A stretch of 64,000 bases of DNA from Castanea sativa (GCF_040712315.1 NC_134021.1:25736001-25800000), one strand, 5' to 3'; positions 45,901 through 57,478 are shown, numbered from the stretch's first letter. Numbers and translations are program-made. The notes: generated by a model from the sequence alone, not told the origin.

Positions 45901-47031
45901 AATACCCAAGTAATGGCATTGGACTGAGCTTTAAAAGCACGCAGGACTGAATAGTATGCTTCTTCTTCAAGGTGGTGAATTTCGGCCTCCATGTCACTAT
46001 GCATCCTAAGGAATGGGACAGAACCTACAGCAGACCTTCCATTTCCTGTAACATGGCTACCTCTTGGAACTCTGTTTTGGTGAGATGGAGGAGGAAGATC
46101 ATCATCGGTATCTGCAAAATTTTCATTGGGAACATACATAATCTTAAGATAGAATAAAAATTTTGTTCCTGATAATTTATTTCAAACAGATACACGTGAG
46201 GGTAAGCACATGTGCACGTACACACACTTATGTGCATGTGTGACACCCACACTTGTTGGCATGGGATAGAGAACCAAAAACACTTATCGCTAATGCTACA
46301 TACATACATGGGTAGTAAGCTTCAGGCTTATTGTTTGTAGGTTTGTTCCAAATGTCCTCATTGAATGTACAAACATCTAAAAATTTCTTTCTTTTTACTA
46401 GGTTTCTTTCTTTGGTTTTGGGGAGTTGGGAGGGTTTAAGTGGTGGTTACTAGTTTTATAAAAACAATAAATGGTAGATGTAGATGGTATTTGTAGTAAA
46501 ATGGGGCAGACCCAGAAGCATTTTTTGTGGGATAATCCCATATTTATACAATCCCCAGTATCTAGTGATGTGTTCAGCCCCAAACAGCTATCAAAGTTCA
46601 TTCTTTTCTAACCTAAAAACCCTTAAACATCAATCTTTATTCAAGAACCCTTCAAGAAATCTATTGTAGTGCTGAAGTCTTAAAGATCCTACATATCATC
46701 TAGTTCCACGCCATGCCCACTTTCTCAGCTCCAGAATTCAAAAGCACGAAAATACAATAAATCCCTAATCAATTATCAATCCGCCACAGGAAAATATAAA
46801 TACCCAAATGATTATGAAAGCCGTAACCCTAATTGCTTAAACAAAAAATAAAAAAGTAGGCAATGCCCTGACCAAAGCTCATTGCTTATAATGCGAAACC
46901 CACAAAGCGAATCAGCGAAATTTCCATTGAAAAATGAAAAAGACAACGCATTTCCATATTTAACATAACAAAAAAAGAAAAAGAAATGGAATAAAAGGCT
47001 CACCGCTGCTATCGGAAAATTCATAGTCCAT
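36239..47031 (-). CDS. EML4: EMSY-like (EML) protein: ENT plus Agenet/Tudor domains
   Basis: Ten coding exons (minus strand) join in frame to 393 codons: 47004-47031, 45906-46111, 45697-45806, 45473-45593, 45040-45267, 40690-40758, 37165-37410, 37014-37082, 36867-36930 and 36239-36279. All introns are GT-AG; two are over 3 kb. The start is [18 protein letters not shown]. An ENT domain (about 50-120) contains [19 protein letters not shown], the stretch from [13 protein letters not shown] to the end of exon 3, and [11 protein letters not shown]. An Agenet/Tudor-like domain (about 201-262) has [19 protein letters not shown] and [16 protein letters not shown] helical C-terminal part holds [19 protein letters not shown]. 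In Arabidopsis EML proteins act in the nucleus, in defence and seed development, and bind modified histones. The EML4 name is suggested by the neighbouring bromodomain gene; the paralogue number is uncertain. Exon 4 ends early (see findings). Confidence 0.9.
41141..41307. mobile_element. Tourist-like MITE in the EML intron
   Basis: A 167-bp element with left end GGGTCTATTTGGGATC, right end GCCAAACGGACAC and TTA on both flanks. The interior repeats 'gaatagtac'/'gaatagtag'. Confidence 0.6.
41683..42905. mobile_element. Non-autonomous long-TIR (MULE-like) element in the EML intron
   Basis: The right terminus (to 42905) and the left side (from about 41738) are inverted copies over more than 150 bp. 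The shared blocks include AGGGTAAATTACAAAGTTG, ATATCTCAATTTGGTCCCTA and ACTTTTTAATTGTGTCAATT, and further in GCTGATGTGTCAAATA/TTTGACACATCAGC. A partial extra copy of the terminal repeat lies at 41683-41730. The centre (about 42000-42600) is less AT-rich (tcctccgccggtccaccccc; gggtttctcgtgcttagg) and looks like captured host sequence, but has no open frame. No clear 9-bp duplication was found. Confidence 0.6.
43096..43769. mobile_element. hAT-type MITE with perfect GCTTCACT duplication
   Basis: A 674-bp element. The left end CAGGGTTGTTAAAAGC mirrors the complement of the right end CAGTGTTGTTAAAAGC, and subterminal GCGCAAAGCGCA-type palindromes occur at both ends. GCTTCACT is duplicated exactly (43088-43095 and 43770-43777), as expected of hAT insertions. 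It lies inside the large EML intron and is non-coding. Confidence 0.88.
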
Positions 47032-47266
47032 AAGAAGAATATCCGAGCGGAATTTTCTATTGGGGCCCAAAGAAAAACCAAGAAAACCAAAGCAGGGTTT
47101 CACTTTCACAGCGACTATGTCGAAGATGAAGATGAAGATGAAGGAGCTGAAGCTGATGCTGAAGCTGAAGCTGAGAGCAAAGTGAAGAACGTAGAAGAGG
47201 GTTGGATAGAGAAATATAGGGCACGAATGAAGAGGGAAGAGAGTTGAAAGGTTTAGGTATATATAC
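47032..47266 (-). promoter_or_regulatory. EML leader and TATA box
   Basis: TATATATA at 47258-47265 would place transcription start near 47230. The presumed leader contains a GAAGATGAAGATGAAG/GCTGAAGCTGAAGC purine-rich stretch (47121-47176 on the plus strand, so CTTCAT-rich in the transcript). Such pyrimidine-rich leaders are common in plant genes. No upstream ORF of note. Confidence 0.45.
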
Positions 47267-49308
47267 TTGTGTTCGATTTGGAGTTATATAGGATTATAGG
47301 ATTTTGGATTTTATTAAGGAACCACCACTTCCACTCGTTTGACACAGACCACCTTGTTTTTTTAGACTTGTTCCTTCAAAATGTGTATATGTACTGTACG
47401 TACTTTTGGTTCATGAGTATGTTTAAGGTTACTCTAAAGTGTGTTTAGGCCCGGAATATACGCATGTCAATTTTAACGATTTGGAATTTTGAGAAAATGA
47501 TGGAGGATATTGGCTAAAGTAAACTTTTTTTAGATGTAATTTTGCTTTAAGCTTCGTTTGGGAGTTAATAAGGGAATAAAATGGAATGATCATAAGAGAA
47601 TGAAAATGAATGAATGAAATAAAATGTATTTAAGCAATAGAATTGAATAGAAATGAATGGAATTAAATAACATTGATTGGATGCTTTAAAATAAAGGAAG
47701 GCCTTCACATTACATTAAAAAAAGAACTTTTTTTTTTTTTTTTTCACATTACATAAAAAGAAAACTTTTTTTTTTCTTCTGAATTGTCTCCTTAAGAAGT
47801 CATTTTATTTACTTTAACTATCCAGTTTTAACATATACCTTACATTCTACTCTTTATTTTGTTAAACATTAATATATTCTCTTTTTTCTCTAGGAAAGGT
47901 TTCAAATTAATTAAATTAACAACTAGGTACACGATCCCTTACTAAATTGTTTAAAAGGAAAGGTGGAGCATCCTCCAATCAAACATGGGGTGTATTGAAT
48001 TCTCTTGAATGATTGGCTAAAAAATGAGCTACTTTAGTACCCTTGTAAAGAACATGTCTAAATTGTACAAATCAAGTCAAATTGGGTTTGTGAATGACTT
48101 GCCACTTGACCTAATTGGATCGCATGAATGGACAATGGACTCATTATCGACCAAATAGTCGGGTCGGATGCAAATGGCTAGGGTTGTTCGTTGGGTGAGT
48201 TTGATTTGTCTATTGAGCGGGTTTTGGCTACAAATTGGGCTTAACTTTAGGTTTGTTAGGATTTTTTTTGGGGTCTTTTTAGTGCAAAATAATGGGCTTG
48301 CTAGATTAGTTTTATTTCAATGTTTTTTAGCTTGTAAATATATCTCTTGGGCTTGTTGGATTGGCCATTTTTGGGTTAACTTATTTTAGCTTAGGCTTTC
48401 ATACCAAACACTTGCATTATTTTTATATATCTATTGGGCATTTTGGCCAGACCAGTCTAGTTTTATTCTTTCCCATGTATTTAAAATAAAAAAATAAACA
48501 CACATAAGGCTGGGCTAGGAAAGAAAAATGCATACCACTTGTCCATTTATAAAAACAAGCACCTATACAATAACAAGCTATAGTCTAGGCAATAAGCTTG
48601 TAGCCCAAAAACACAATTAAAAAAAAAAAAAAAAAAAAACTATAGCTTTGGCAGTAAGCCAGTAACTTGAAACCAAAAAAAAAAAAAAATTCTTACTACT
48701 TCTTAAACTGCCAAATTAATATCTCAAAAACATAATCAATCTTTCACCACAACCACATAACAAGCAACAAATCATAGCTTGACAACAAATAGTACTACAA
48801 TATTTCTACTAGTATATATAATTAGTAAGGCAATGAAGGCAACATATCAGTAAGGTAATAACCACCATAGTAAACCACCAAATTAGTATGGGCGCTAGGT
48901 AGTTAGTTAGCTACAATATTCCCAAAAGTATTTATAATTAGTTACAACTATGAAATACCTAAAGTATTTCCAAAATAGCTAGGATTGAATGACAACTACT
49001 CTATAAGAGCATTCACATTAGCAGGTGTATAATAGAAAAAGTTGTCAAATTTACATATTTTTCTTCAAAAATACTCCACATCAGTCCTATTAAAACACTG
49101 TAGCTTTATATCCTAATATTTTTATTGATTTATCATTATTTCATCTCTCTCTCTCAAATAAACCCAACCACCACCACCACAAGTCATAATCTAGATCATC
49201 CTATCACACAACCCAATCGACCCACCAACCAGAAAACCCAAATTAAATCAATCGGTAGCTTAAACCCATCAACCCAAACCCAAAATCAAATCCAATCGAC
49301 AACACAAA

Positions 49309-49340
49309 AGAAGAAGAAGAAGAAGAAGAAGAAGAAGAAG
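49309..49340. repeat. (GAA)n microsatellite
   Basis: About ten uninterrupted AAG/GAA units. Confidence 0.95.
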
Positions 49341-49422
49341 CAACGATGAAGAACAACCTAAATCAAACCCAACGAAGATCCTATATCAAAAACATCACTG
49401 CCCACCCAACACTGTAACCCAA

Positions 49423-49425
<3 letters not shown>

Positions 49426-49453
<28 letters not shown>

Positions 49454-49470
49454 TGTGTGTGTGTGTGTGT
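49426..49470. repeat. Compound (GA)n-(GT)n microsatellite
   Basis: About 13 GA units are followed by about nine GT units. Confidence 0.95.
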
Positions 49471-49707
49471 GCGCTTTGATTAGGTAGGAGATATAATAAT
49501 AACAAAAAGAATAAAAAATAATTATTTAAAGAAAATAGAGTGTATAATAGAAAATCTGATGTGAGTATTTTTGCAAAGTAGTTTGGTAAAATAGAAAAAA
49601 AAAAAAAAGTGGATTTTATGCTAAAATAGATGGAAAATCTTAAACATATTAAAAGTTATCACTATGCATTAATGCATTTTTTTTGGAAACAGAAGCATTC
49701 CATTCAA

Positions 49708-50638
49708 TTAAATAGAGAAATTAGAATCTTGGTACAAAGCTTCCCTAACTATTGGAGGAACATCTTCCATCCAAAACAAATCATGACTAATATTCCTAGC
49801 AAATTGAGTTAACTCATGAGCAACCCTATTCCTCCCTCTCTTAGTACATTCAATCATTACCCATTGCAAATTCCCAATCAAATGATGAATATCCCAAATT
49901 ACATTCCCAAGCATAGAATGATCATCCTGTGTAGCTGAAATAGCTTTCATAACAGAGCCATTATCCCCTTCAATGACTAATTCAGAGAAGCCTGCATCTA
50001 TAGCAAATTCAATAGCTTTTCTACATGCAAGTAACTCAGCTTCCTCGCTGCAAAATACCTCAGGTCCCTTAGCTGCCATGGCTGCTATAATCTCACCTTT
50101 TTTGTTCCGGATGACTGCTCCAAAGCCAAAGCTGTTGAGGGTCGAAAACAAGGCTGCATCAAAATTAAGTTTGAAGACCGAGGGTGGAGGGGGTTGCTAG
50201 GTATTTCGAGTAGACCGCCTTCCATGTGCAGGCCCCATCAGAGCTGATGTAGTCCGAAACTCCTCAAGAAACTCGCTTGCCCGATTATTCAACCACCCCA
50301 AATCATGGAACTTACCTCCATGCACAACCTGATTCATTTGATTCCAAATCAACCATGCTTGGACTAGCACTACCTCCATATCTTAAGACTTAACCCGATC
50401 CAACAAATATTCTATTAATTGAACCATATTAGCCATACCCTACCCTCCTTTTTGCAGAATTTTTAAGCTTCCCCCCCCCCCCCCCCACATCTCTAGCCAC
50501 ATCACACTCCCAAAGAGCATGGACAACTAATTCTGGAAACCTCAAACAAATTGGGCACATCGTATCATCTATGACTCTTCTCTTTGACAGGTTCAACTTT
50601 GTTGGCAAGATTTCATTACAAGCTCTCCACCCAAACAC
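49708..50638 (-). pseudogene. LINE-C zf-RVT tail and RNase H
   Basis: 50638-50429 carries the zf-RVT core (FGWRACNEILPTKLNL, CPICLRFPELVVHALWEC). A C-homopolymer at about 50470-50486 marks a frame break. 50379-50197 is the linker (LIWNQMNQVVHGGKF). 50151-49708 is plant-type RNase H (FGAVIRNKKGEIIAA, EEAELLACRKAIEFA, IEGDNGSVMKAI, RNRVAHELTQFAR) ending just before the poly(A). The acidic residues of the later RNase H motifs are visible; the first strand with its Asp is lost in the frame break. Confidence 0.8.
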
Positions 50639-50769
50639 CTTAATTTTATTAGGAATTCGAAACTTTCAAAGTGCGGCCCAAATTCCCTTCCCAATACAGC
50701 CCCTAGAACTCTCGGCTACCCTTCCTCCTTTCAAAACTTCCCTAGCCACCTTGTATGCAGATTTCACAG

Positions 50770-50777
50770 TAAACATC
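50770..50777. repeat. Left 8-bp target duplication of the hAT transposon
   Basis: TAAACATC is identical to 54743-54750. Joining the LINE halves across one copy restores continuous LINE sequence. Confidence 0.92.
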
Positions 50778-53700
50778 CAGTGGCGACTCCAAGAAATTTT
50801 TTCAGGGTGTTCCTCAACAAGCATAAATAACACAATCTAATAAAAAGAAAATTTTATATATTGACAACAACAACAATAAAAAAAACACGCAAATACATAA
50901 AATTTACAATTGCCTTTTACGAGTTTTCATATCTTGAAATCGCTGCATGATAGTCTCATTATCAATGCTACAAGCTACATCTTTTTTAATATACACAACC
51001 AAGCAATCATTCATCCATTGATCTCCCATTCGATTGCGCATTTCATTCTTTATATATTTCATTCCTGAAAAACTTCTTTCTACTGTTGCAGTAGCAACTG
51101 GAAGGGTCAAAGCTAACTTCACAAGCAAATAGACTAATGGATACGTCTCATGCTTCCTTGTGCTCACTAACTTTTCAGCAAGTTTCCTAACTCCTTGAAA
51201 CTCTAAAAAGAAGTCATTGCTGTGCATATCAAAAATGTAATTCTGAAGTTGAGAGTCAAGTGCCAAAATATTTGTCCCAAGAAAATCAGAGGGATAGAAC
51301 TTAGCTAGACGTACTTCCTTATGGAAAGCCACAAATGAATTACTTGGATTCAAGCAAGCCATACAAAGTAGCAAATCGGTATTCACCTCAGAAAAACGAT
51401 TGTTAAGCTCTTGAAGTTGCATATCTATGACTGTGTAGAATAGCTCAACAAGATAATGATGTAAATTTGTATTTTGTTGAGTGTTGCGTCGCGGCCTCCC
51501 ACTAACTACAAATATTTCATTCATGTTCAAGATAGAAATATCATGTATGGTACAAAATGAAGACACTTCAGTCAATAAAGATTCTCATTCATCATCTCTT
51601 ATCACTTGCAATCGTTGCTTAAACACTTTAACAAGATCCATAGCATTTACTATATCCTGATTTTTTTTTTTGCAATACTATTGACAACTCATTTGTGATC
51701 CCTAAAATATTTTTCATCAAGTGTAGAGTAAAGATAAATTCAAAAGATAGAATTGACCTCATAATAGATCAAGTTTCAACCTTTTGGTCGGAGAGGCTAT
51801 CTTCTTCAATAATCTCAAGTACATTAACAACAACAGAGAACATCAAAATCAAGTTGAGAATAGTCTTATAATATGATCCCCAACGTGTATCACCAAGGTG
51901 TTTAAGATTTGTCTCTTGATTCAAACCTTGCCCACTTCTACGTACACCATTCTCTAAGTCTTTTTTAATTTTGGCAAATTGTGCATCTCGAAGAGCATCT
52001 CGTCTCTTACAAGAGCCTCCAACAGCAGTTACTAAATTACTAACCACATAAAAAAATTCAGCAATGTTAATGTGAATTTTAGCAACGGCAACAAGTGTCA
52101 ATTGAAGTTGATGAGCAAAACAATGGACATAAAATGCTGACTTATTCTCTTTCAAAATTAAAGTTTTGAGACCATTGATATCACCTTGCATATTACTAGC
52201 CCCGTCATAACCTTACCCACGTAGGTTCAATAAACTCAAATTATGTTCACAAAATAAACATTTAATAGCATATTTGAGTGACAAAGCGGTGGTACTTGCT
52301 ACATGTACAGCACCAAGGAACCGCTCTATAATAATTCATTTTTTGTTCACATAACAAAGAACGAGAGTCATTTGTTCTTTCACTGAGAGTTCTTTCACTG
52401 AGATATCACATGACTCATCAACTAATATTGAAAAGAACCCATTGTCAAGATCCTTGATGATGACTTTGGATGTTTCACATGCAATTGCATTCACAATGTT
52501 TTTTTGAATATCAGAGTGGGTAAGCTTGCAATTTTTCGGAGCATTTTGCAACACTTCTTTGAGAGATTCATTGTGATCCCCCAAAAATTGTAGAAGCTCA
52601 AGAAAATTTCCTTTATCACTTGAACCTTGAGATTCATCGTGACCACAAAAAGCTAATCCTCGGCATAAAAAGAATCTTATGCAATCAACTATTGCATTTA
52701 ATTGAACCCGATATTCAAATTTTTCTTGATTTGATTGCTTGACAAAAATACTTTGAATGTGTTGCTTTTCATTTAGTAGATCTTCACCCTTCTTGACAGC
52801 TTGGTTATGAGCACTATTAACTCCTCCAACATGGGACTCTAACTTCACAAGCTGATTCCAAAGTTTGAATCCCTTTGTTACAAAAGTCTCACCTCCTCCT
52901 TGCTTACCAACATCTTGCCCAAATAGGTAGCAATAAAAACAAAATGCTGCATCCTTATCTATACTATCCAACCATTTTCTACCTACATACCACTCGGATA
53001 TAAATTGACGAGGCTTTCCAGAAAAATTTGATAAAGGGAAATCATGAGCAGGTTGACAAGGGCCTTTTGTTAAATAATGTCTTCTTATTTCATCATGATT
53101 ATTAGGATGATAAGATGATATCTTTTGTCGTAGCCCAGGATCTGAAAGAAGATTTTCTAAGTTAAAGTCAACACGAATTCGCTTAGAAGATGAAGGTGAA
53201 TCTTGCACAGGAGATGAATCTTGCATAGGAGATGAATCTTGGGTATGTGGTTTTCTTATCAAATATTTGTCCATAATTCTAGCAAAAGAATAAACAATAA
53301 ACTATAAGTTCATTTGAAATATTAATAAAATTATTAATTATTGTTGTTTAGTTGTTTCATTAATTTGTTTGTCTTTTATAAACTATAATTTGTTATATTG
53401 TTGTTTTATTAATTATAAAATTATTAATTATTGTTTAGCTTAACATAATTTATTTTGTTTTTCTTTTATAATGTATTGGTTAATTATGCTGCTTTAATTA
53501 TTGTTGTTTAGCCTAACAATAAACTCTATTGCTTTAATTTATTTGTCATTAATTATATTACTTTAATTTGTTATATTGGTTACACTAAAAGAACCACTAA
53601 TGTGCACATTACACATTACTGTGCAGCACAGTAATTAAAGCAAAGCAATATAATGTGCAGCCCGACCCTCCCATGTGCCCATCTACCCCCACCCCACTCA

Positions 53701-54742
53701 ACACACAACACAAGCACGCCTGATGCCCCTGCCAATCAAAAAATTTCACAACACTAAAAGACAATTAATATAGAGACGGAGACCAACACACTACACACAC
53801 ACCAACACCAACATCAACACCAACGGATAAGATAAAATGATAAACTCATAAAAGCCAAATTCAAAAAGTCAAAAATAGACAAAAAATTAATAAAGTTAAA
53901 GACTTAAAGATAAAGTTCGGCCAAAATGAGCCAATCACAGACAGACTCACAGTTCAAGAATCAAAAGAGTAAAGAGAGAGAGTTAGTCTTATTAATGATA
54001 AAGAATAAAGAGAGAGCGAGAGTTTAATTCATTCATAATTTTCATTTCATTCAGAGAGAGAGAGAGAGAGAGACTGAGAGAAAAAGAGAGAGAAGTACCT
54101 TGAGGGAGGGACGACGACGATGAGGGTTAGCGACGAGTGACGACGATGCCGCGTAGGGGCGAGTGAGCAAGCTGTGTCGTCAACGACGCGGAGGCCGGAG
54201 GGGCGAGCGAGCGACAACGACGATCTGGACCGATCAGATCTTCGACGAGCGAGCTGTGACCGATCCGATCTCCGTCTGTTGGCTTGAGCTTAAGCGGCGT
54301 TGCTTTGACTGAGGGACTGAGTTTAGGTTTGCTATAGGTTTCTTTTCTTTTTTCTTTTGGATAATGCCTTTAGTGATTTCTGATTTAGACCTTGAGGGAC
54401 TGATTGACTGAGGCGTTGCTCTGTGTTTTTATTTTTTATTTTTTGGAGAATCCGTGGGTTTGCTACGCCTACCTCTGTAATCTGTTGGGCTTGCCATGGG
54501 CTTGCCTCTGTTACAATTTTTTTTTTTTTTTTTATAGATTTTAGTTCAAAATTTTTTTTGGGCTTTTTTTTTTGGCTTGAAAGTAGAACATATATATATA
54601 TATATATAAATTTTTTTTTTTAATTTGAGGGTGTTCCTACTATAAAGCAAATATAAAAAATTTAAAAAAAAAAATTCAGATTTTTTTTTTCGGGTCAGGG
54701 TGTTCCTAGGAACACCCTGACTTGCACGTAGCGTCGCCTCTG
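50778..54742 (-). mobile_element. hAT transposon (zf-MYM/TTF-type transposase) inserted in LINE-C
   Basis: A 3965-bp element with terminal inverted repeats CAGTGGCGACTCC on the left and CAGAGGCGACGC on the complement of the right end, flanked by a perfect 8-bp duplication. A subterminal GGGTGTTCCT motif occurs once near the left end (50808) and repeatedly near the right end, including a 26-bp perfect palindrome at 54695-54720. The transposase is on the minus strand. The GC-rich stretch at 54100-54300 (gacgacgatgagggttagc) may be its promoter or leader. The structure is complete, but the transposase has stops, so it is probably movable only in trans. Confidence 0.92.
50904..53274 (-). pseudogene. 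hAT transposase with TTF-type zinc finger (decayed)
   Basis: It starts MDKYLIRKPH at 53274. The first block (53274-52336) has a TTF-type zinc finger (FCFYCYLFG ... WNQLVKLESHVGG ... H) and a DUF4371-like part (ILVDESCDISVKE, the first catalytic Asp region). 52191-51769 continues (SAFYVHCFAHQLQLTLVAVA, DTRWGSYYKTI). 51575-50904 has the C-terminal dimerisation domain (YPLVYLLVKLALTLPVATAT ... VERSFSGMKYIKN). Breaks include TGA after CYVNKK, TAA before GYDGASN, TGA after DQKVET, and a frame change at an A-run (T-run 51661-51671). It resembles the plant 'zinc finger MYM-type protein 1-like' transposases. Inactive as read. Confidence 0.9.
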
Positions 54743-54750
54743 TAAACATC
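54743..54750. repeat. Right 8-bp target duplication of the hAT transposon
   Basis: TAAACATC, identical to 50770-50777. Confidence 0.92.
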
Positions 54751-55301
54751 CCTTTCTTTTGGTGCATCCAGATCATAAGATCCTCCACATATCTTCAGTT
54801 GAGTTGTATTCTACATATAGCTTTGGCATCTTCTTTCTTAAACATATCCATGATAAATTCAGCCCTCCATGCATGTAAGTCTTGATCAATTAATTCAGCA
54901 ACAGTAACTTCTCAAACTTCATCCTTAACTAGATGCAAAAGCGCATTAGTTGGATAATTCGGTATCCATTTATCCCCTATAGTCCGAATTGAATGGTCAT
55001 TCCCAACTCTCTAACAACACCTAGGCTTCAAGATAGGTAAAGCAGTCACAATACTCTTCCAAACAAATGAACAATTTGGGGACTCCTTAGCATCAAAGAG
55101 ATGAGTTCTTGGGAAATATCTAGCTTTGAGGCATTAATATACTAAAGAATTATTATCATGCAGCCACCTCTACCCTTGTTTAGCTAACATAGCTAAATTA
55201 AAAGCCCTTAAATCCCTAAAACCCATTCATCCCTCCTTCTTAGATAGCGTCAATTTTTCCCATCTTTGCCAATGAATTTTCCTTTCATTCCCCACCTGTC
55301 C

Positions 55302-56516
55302 TCACCAAAATTTAGCACACATTGCATCCAGTTCATCACATAGTTTCAAAGGGAGTTGGAAAACACTCATGGAGTAAGTAAGAATAGACTGAGCAAATGC
55401 TTTAATAAGAATTTCCTTACTGGCCTTAGACAACATCTTCCCCTTCCATCCCTGTAGTTTTTTCCATATCCTATCCTTCAAGTATGAGAACGTGTGATAC
55501 TTTGTTCTCTCTACTAAGGTAGGCAGCCCCAAATGAGACTCAAATCGGTTCACTTCTTGCACTCCCAAGATCCTCAGAGCATCTTGCTTCTGACCAGTTG
55601 AAGTATTGCTGTTGAAAAAGATCGAAGACTTCTCCAAATTTATGCATTGTCCCGAGGCATTGGCATAGGTCTGAAGTACCTCAGAGACTACCCCCACCTC
55701 ATTTTGTGTTACCTTGCAGAACAAAAGGGAATCATTTGCAAACAATAAGTTAGAAACTTTCGGAGCCCCTCTGCAAATAGAAGCACCATGAATTTTCCCA
55801 TCAGTCTCTGCTTTTGCCAACAAAGATGTAAATCCTTTTGCATATAACAGAAATAAGTATGGTGAGAGAGGATCTCCTTGACGGATTCCCTTGGATGGAG
55901 TCACATTCCCATAAGGTTTTCCATTGAGTAGAATAGAGAAAGATGTGGTGGTGACACATGTCATCACTCTCTCAATCCACTTTTCTGGAAAACCCAACTT
56001 CTGCATAATGCCTTGTAAGAATATCTATTCCACTTGATCATATGCTTTGCTAACATTCAACTTCAAAGCCAAAAAACTTGTTTTGCCTTTCTTCCTAGCA
56101 TGCATAGAATGCAAAGCCTCATATGCCACAATAACATTATTTGTAATAAGTCGACTTGGCACAAAAGCACTTTGGATGGGAGAAATAATATCAGGAAGCA
56201 CTTGTTTCAATCTAATTGCAAGCACTTTAGAAATAGTCTTATAAATGACATTACAAATGCTAATTGGTCTAAATTCAGACATTTTCTCTGGATTCTTCAC
56301 TTTAGGGATGAGCATAATATTGGTATGATTTAAATCAAGTAACATAACCACATTATTCAAAAAATCTAACACAACATTCACTACATCACCACCCACAATA
56401 TGCCAGAATTTTTGATAAAATAAGGCATTCATACCATCAAGGCTAGGTGCCTTTGTTGGTCTCATCTGAAATACAGCTTCCTTGATTTCATCAGCACTAA
56501 AATCCCTGGAAAGCAT
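55302..56516 (-). pseudogene. LINE-C reverse transcriptase (decayed)
   Basis: Two adjacent frames hold the RT: 56516-56025 (FSADEIKEAVFQMRPTKAPS ... FRPISICNVIYK ... LNVSKAYDQVE) and 56006-55302 (GIRQGDPLSPYLFLLYAKGF ... LLFANDSLLF ... KLQGWKGKML). A stop lies between them. The catalytic motif reads FAND, so one aspartate has become Asn, and motif A reads LNVSKAYD in place of LDMSKAYD. The enzyme would be inactive. The RT belongs to the same broad lineage as LINE-A and LINE-B but is clearly diverged from them. Confidence 0.85.
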
Positions 56517-56631
56517 ATCCTACATGTTTGTAGTCACTTTGGCCGAAACTGTGCTTAAGCATTCCTCCATTTGATTGCATGAACCTGCACAAAAGAGATT
56601 ATCAAAATAATCAACTGCAACTCTGGCTCCT

Positions 56632-57478
56632 TTGGGGTACATGGTAGTGGCGGAGGAGTATCGTATTCCCTTCTGTCAGCTTTCCTCTTTCTTTCGCCAG
56701 TAGATACTACCATAGCCTGTGGGGCGTTCCTTTTGTCAAAACTTGGCCTCACTGACTGAGCAGTCTTCCTGGCTTTCTGTAACAACTGCGCAAACTGGGA
56801 GATTTTCAGGTTTTCTAAGACGGCTCTATACTCTCTTATCATATTCATCATACACATTTCCACTAATGTCTTTTCTTCACAATCATCATAGCAGTCAAGT
56901 GCTATGTCCCTGAATCTTTTGATGTATTCCATAAAATCCTCGTCATTTCTTTGCTTGGTTGCTTGCAAGGTTGCAAGCGTTACTATTTCCTCTCCATGGA
57001 AGTATTTAGTGCAAAATGCATCCACCATGTCATCCCAAGTTAGGATTAATCCTGGTTTTAGACCGATGTAACAAGTGTATGCATGGTCAAATAGTGACTT
57101 AGAAAATTCCCGAAGACATAGGTCATTGTTTGCCGCATAAGGGCCAAGCGTATCAATAAATTTACTCATGTGCTCAATAACACTTCCCTTCCTGCCATCA
57201 TACTGTGTGAAGATTCGTGGTTCATACCTCTCAGGGTATGGTTTACTGAGTATCCTTAATGGGTAAGGAGGTCTTTGTGCATAGAATCTCTTCTTAGGTG
57301 CTTTGACCCTCTCCTGCTTTAGGAAGGTTGTTACTTCAGCCATAGTGATGAAATGTTGTTCCGCATTCCGCGAAGCACCTCCAAATGGTGTCTCCTCTTT
57401 GTCTGCCACATGCTCCGAGTCATGTTGGCTCATTTTCTCCTTCGTCTTGTCTGTTTTCAGCTGGTGGATCTCTTCCAT
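56632..57478 (-). pseudogene. Ty3/gypsy gag, truncated
   Basis: The ATG at 57476-57478 opens a frame of about 280 gag codons: MEEIHQLKTDK, then KRFYAQRPPYPL, and a retrotransposon-gag core (RIFTQYDGRKGSVIEHMSKF, LTWDDMVDAFCTKYF, YIKRFRDIALDCYDDCEEK). It is cut near 56632, where it fuses to LINE-C sequence; the open frame runs on a few codons into the LINE. No zinc knuckle, protease or polymerase remains. It lies just inside the LTR and primer-binding site at 57737-59821. Confidence 0.8.

Larger units (their letters stand above)
47267..49676. other. Intergenic DNA with an eroded MITE and microsatellites
   Basis: No gene is supported. At about 48996-49620 inverted words (gtgtataatagaaaa ... 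aaaaatac / gtatttttgcaaa ... gtaaaatagaaaa) suggest an eroded foldback element, with GAA, GA and GT microsatellites in its middle. The rest is AT-rich and unassigned. Confidence 0.45.
49677..56632 (-). mobile_element. LINE-C: 5'-truncated L1-lineage element, split by a hAT transposon
   Basis: The minus-strand LINE reads from 56632 (RT linker: VAVDYFDNLFC) through RT (56516-55302), the zf-RVT region (about 54751-55000 and 50777-50429) and RNase H (50379-49708) to a poly(A) tail (T-run 49677-49684). A 4.0-kb hAT element at 50778-54742 interrupts it. ORF1 and the endonuclease are missing; the 5' edge lies against a gypsy gag. No target duplication was found, so the 5' edge may be a recombination junction. 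It is more decayed than the other two LINEs. Confidence 0.85.

Noticed and set aside
56034..56333. Plus-strand frame over the LINE-C RT
   Set aside because: Opposite strand of recognisable RT motifs; no independent support.
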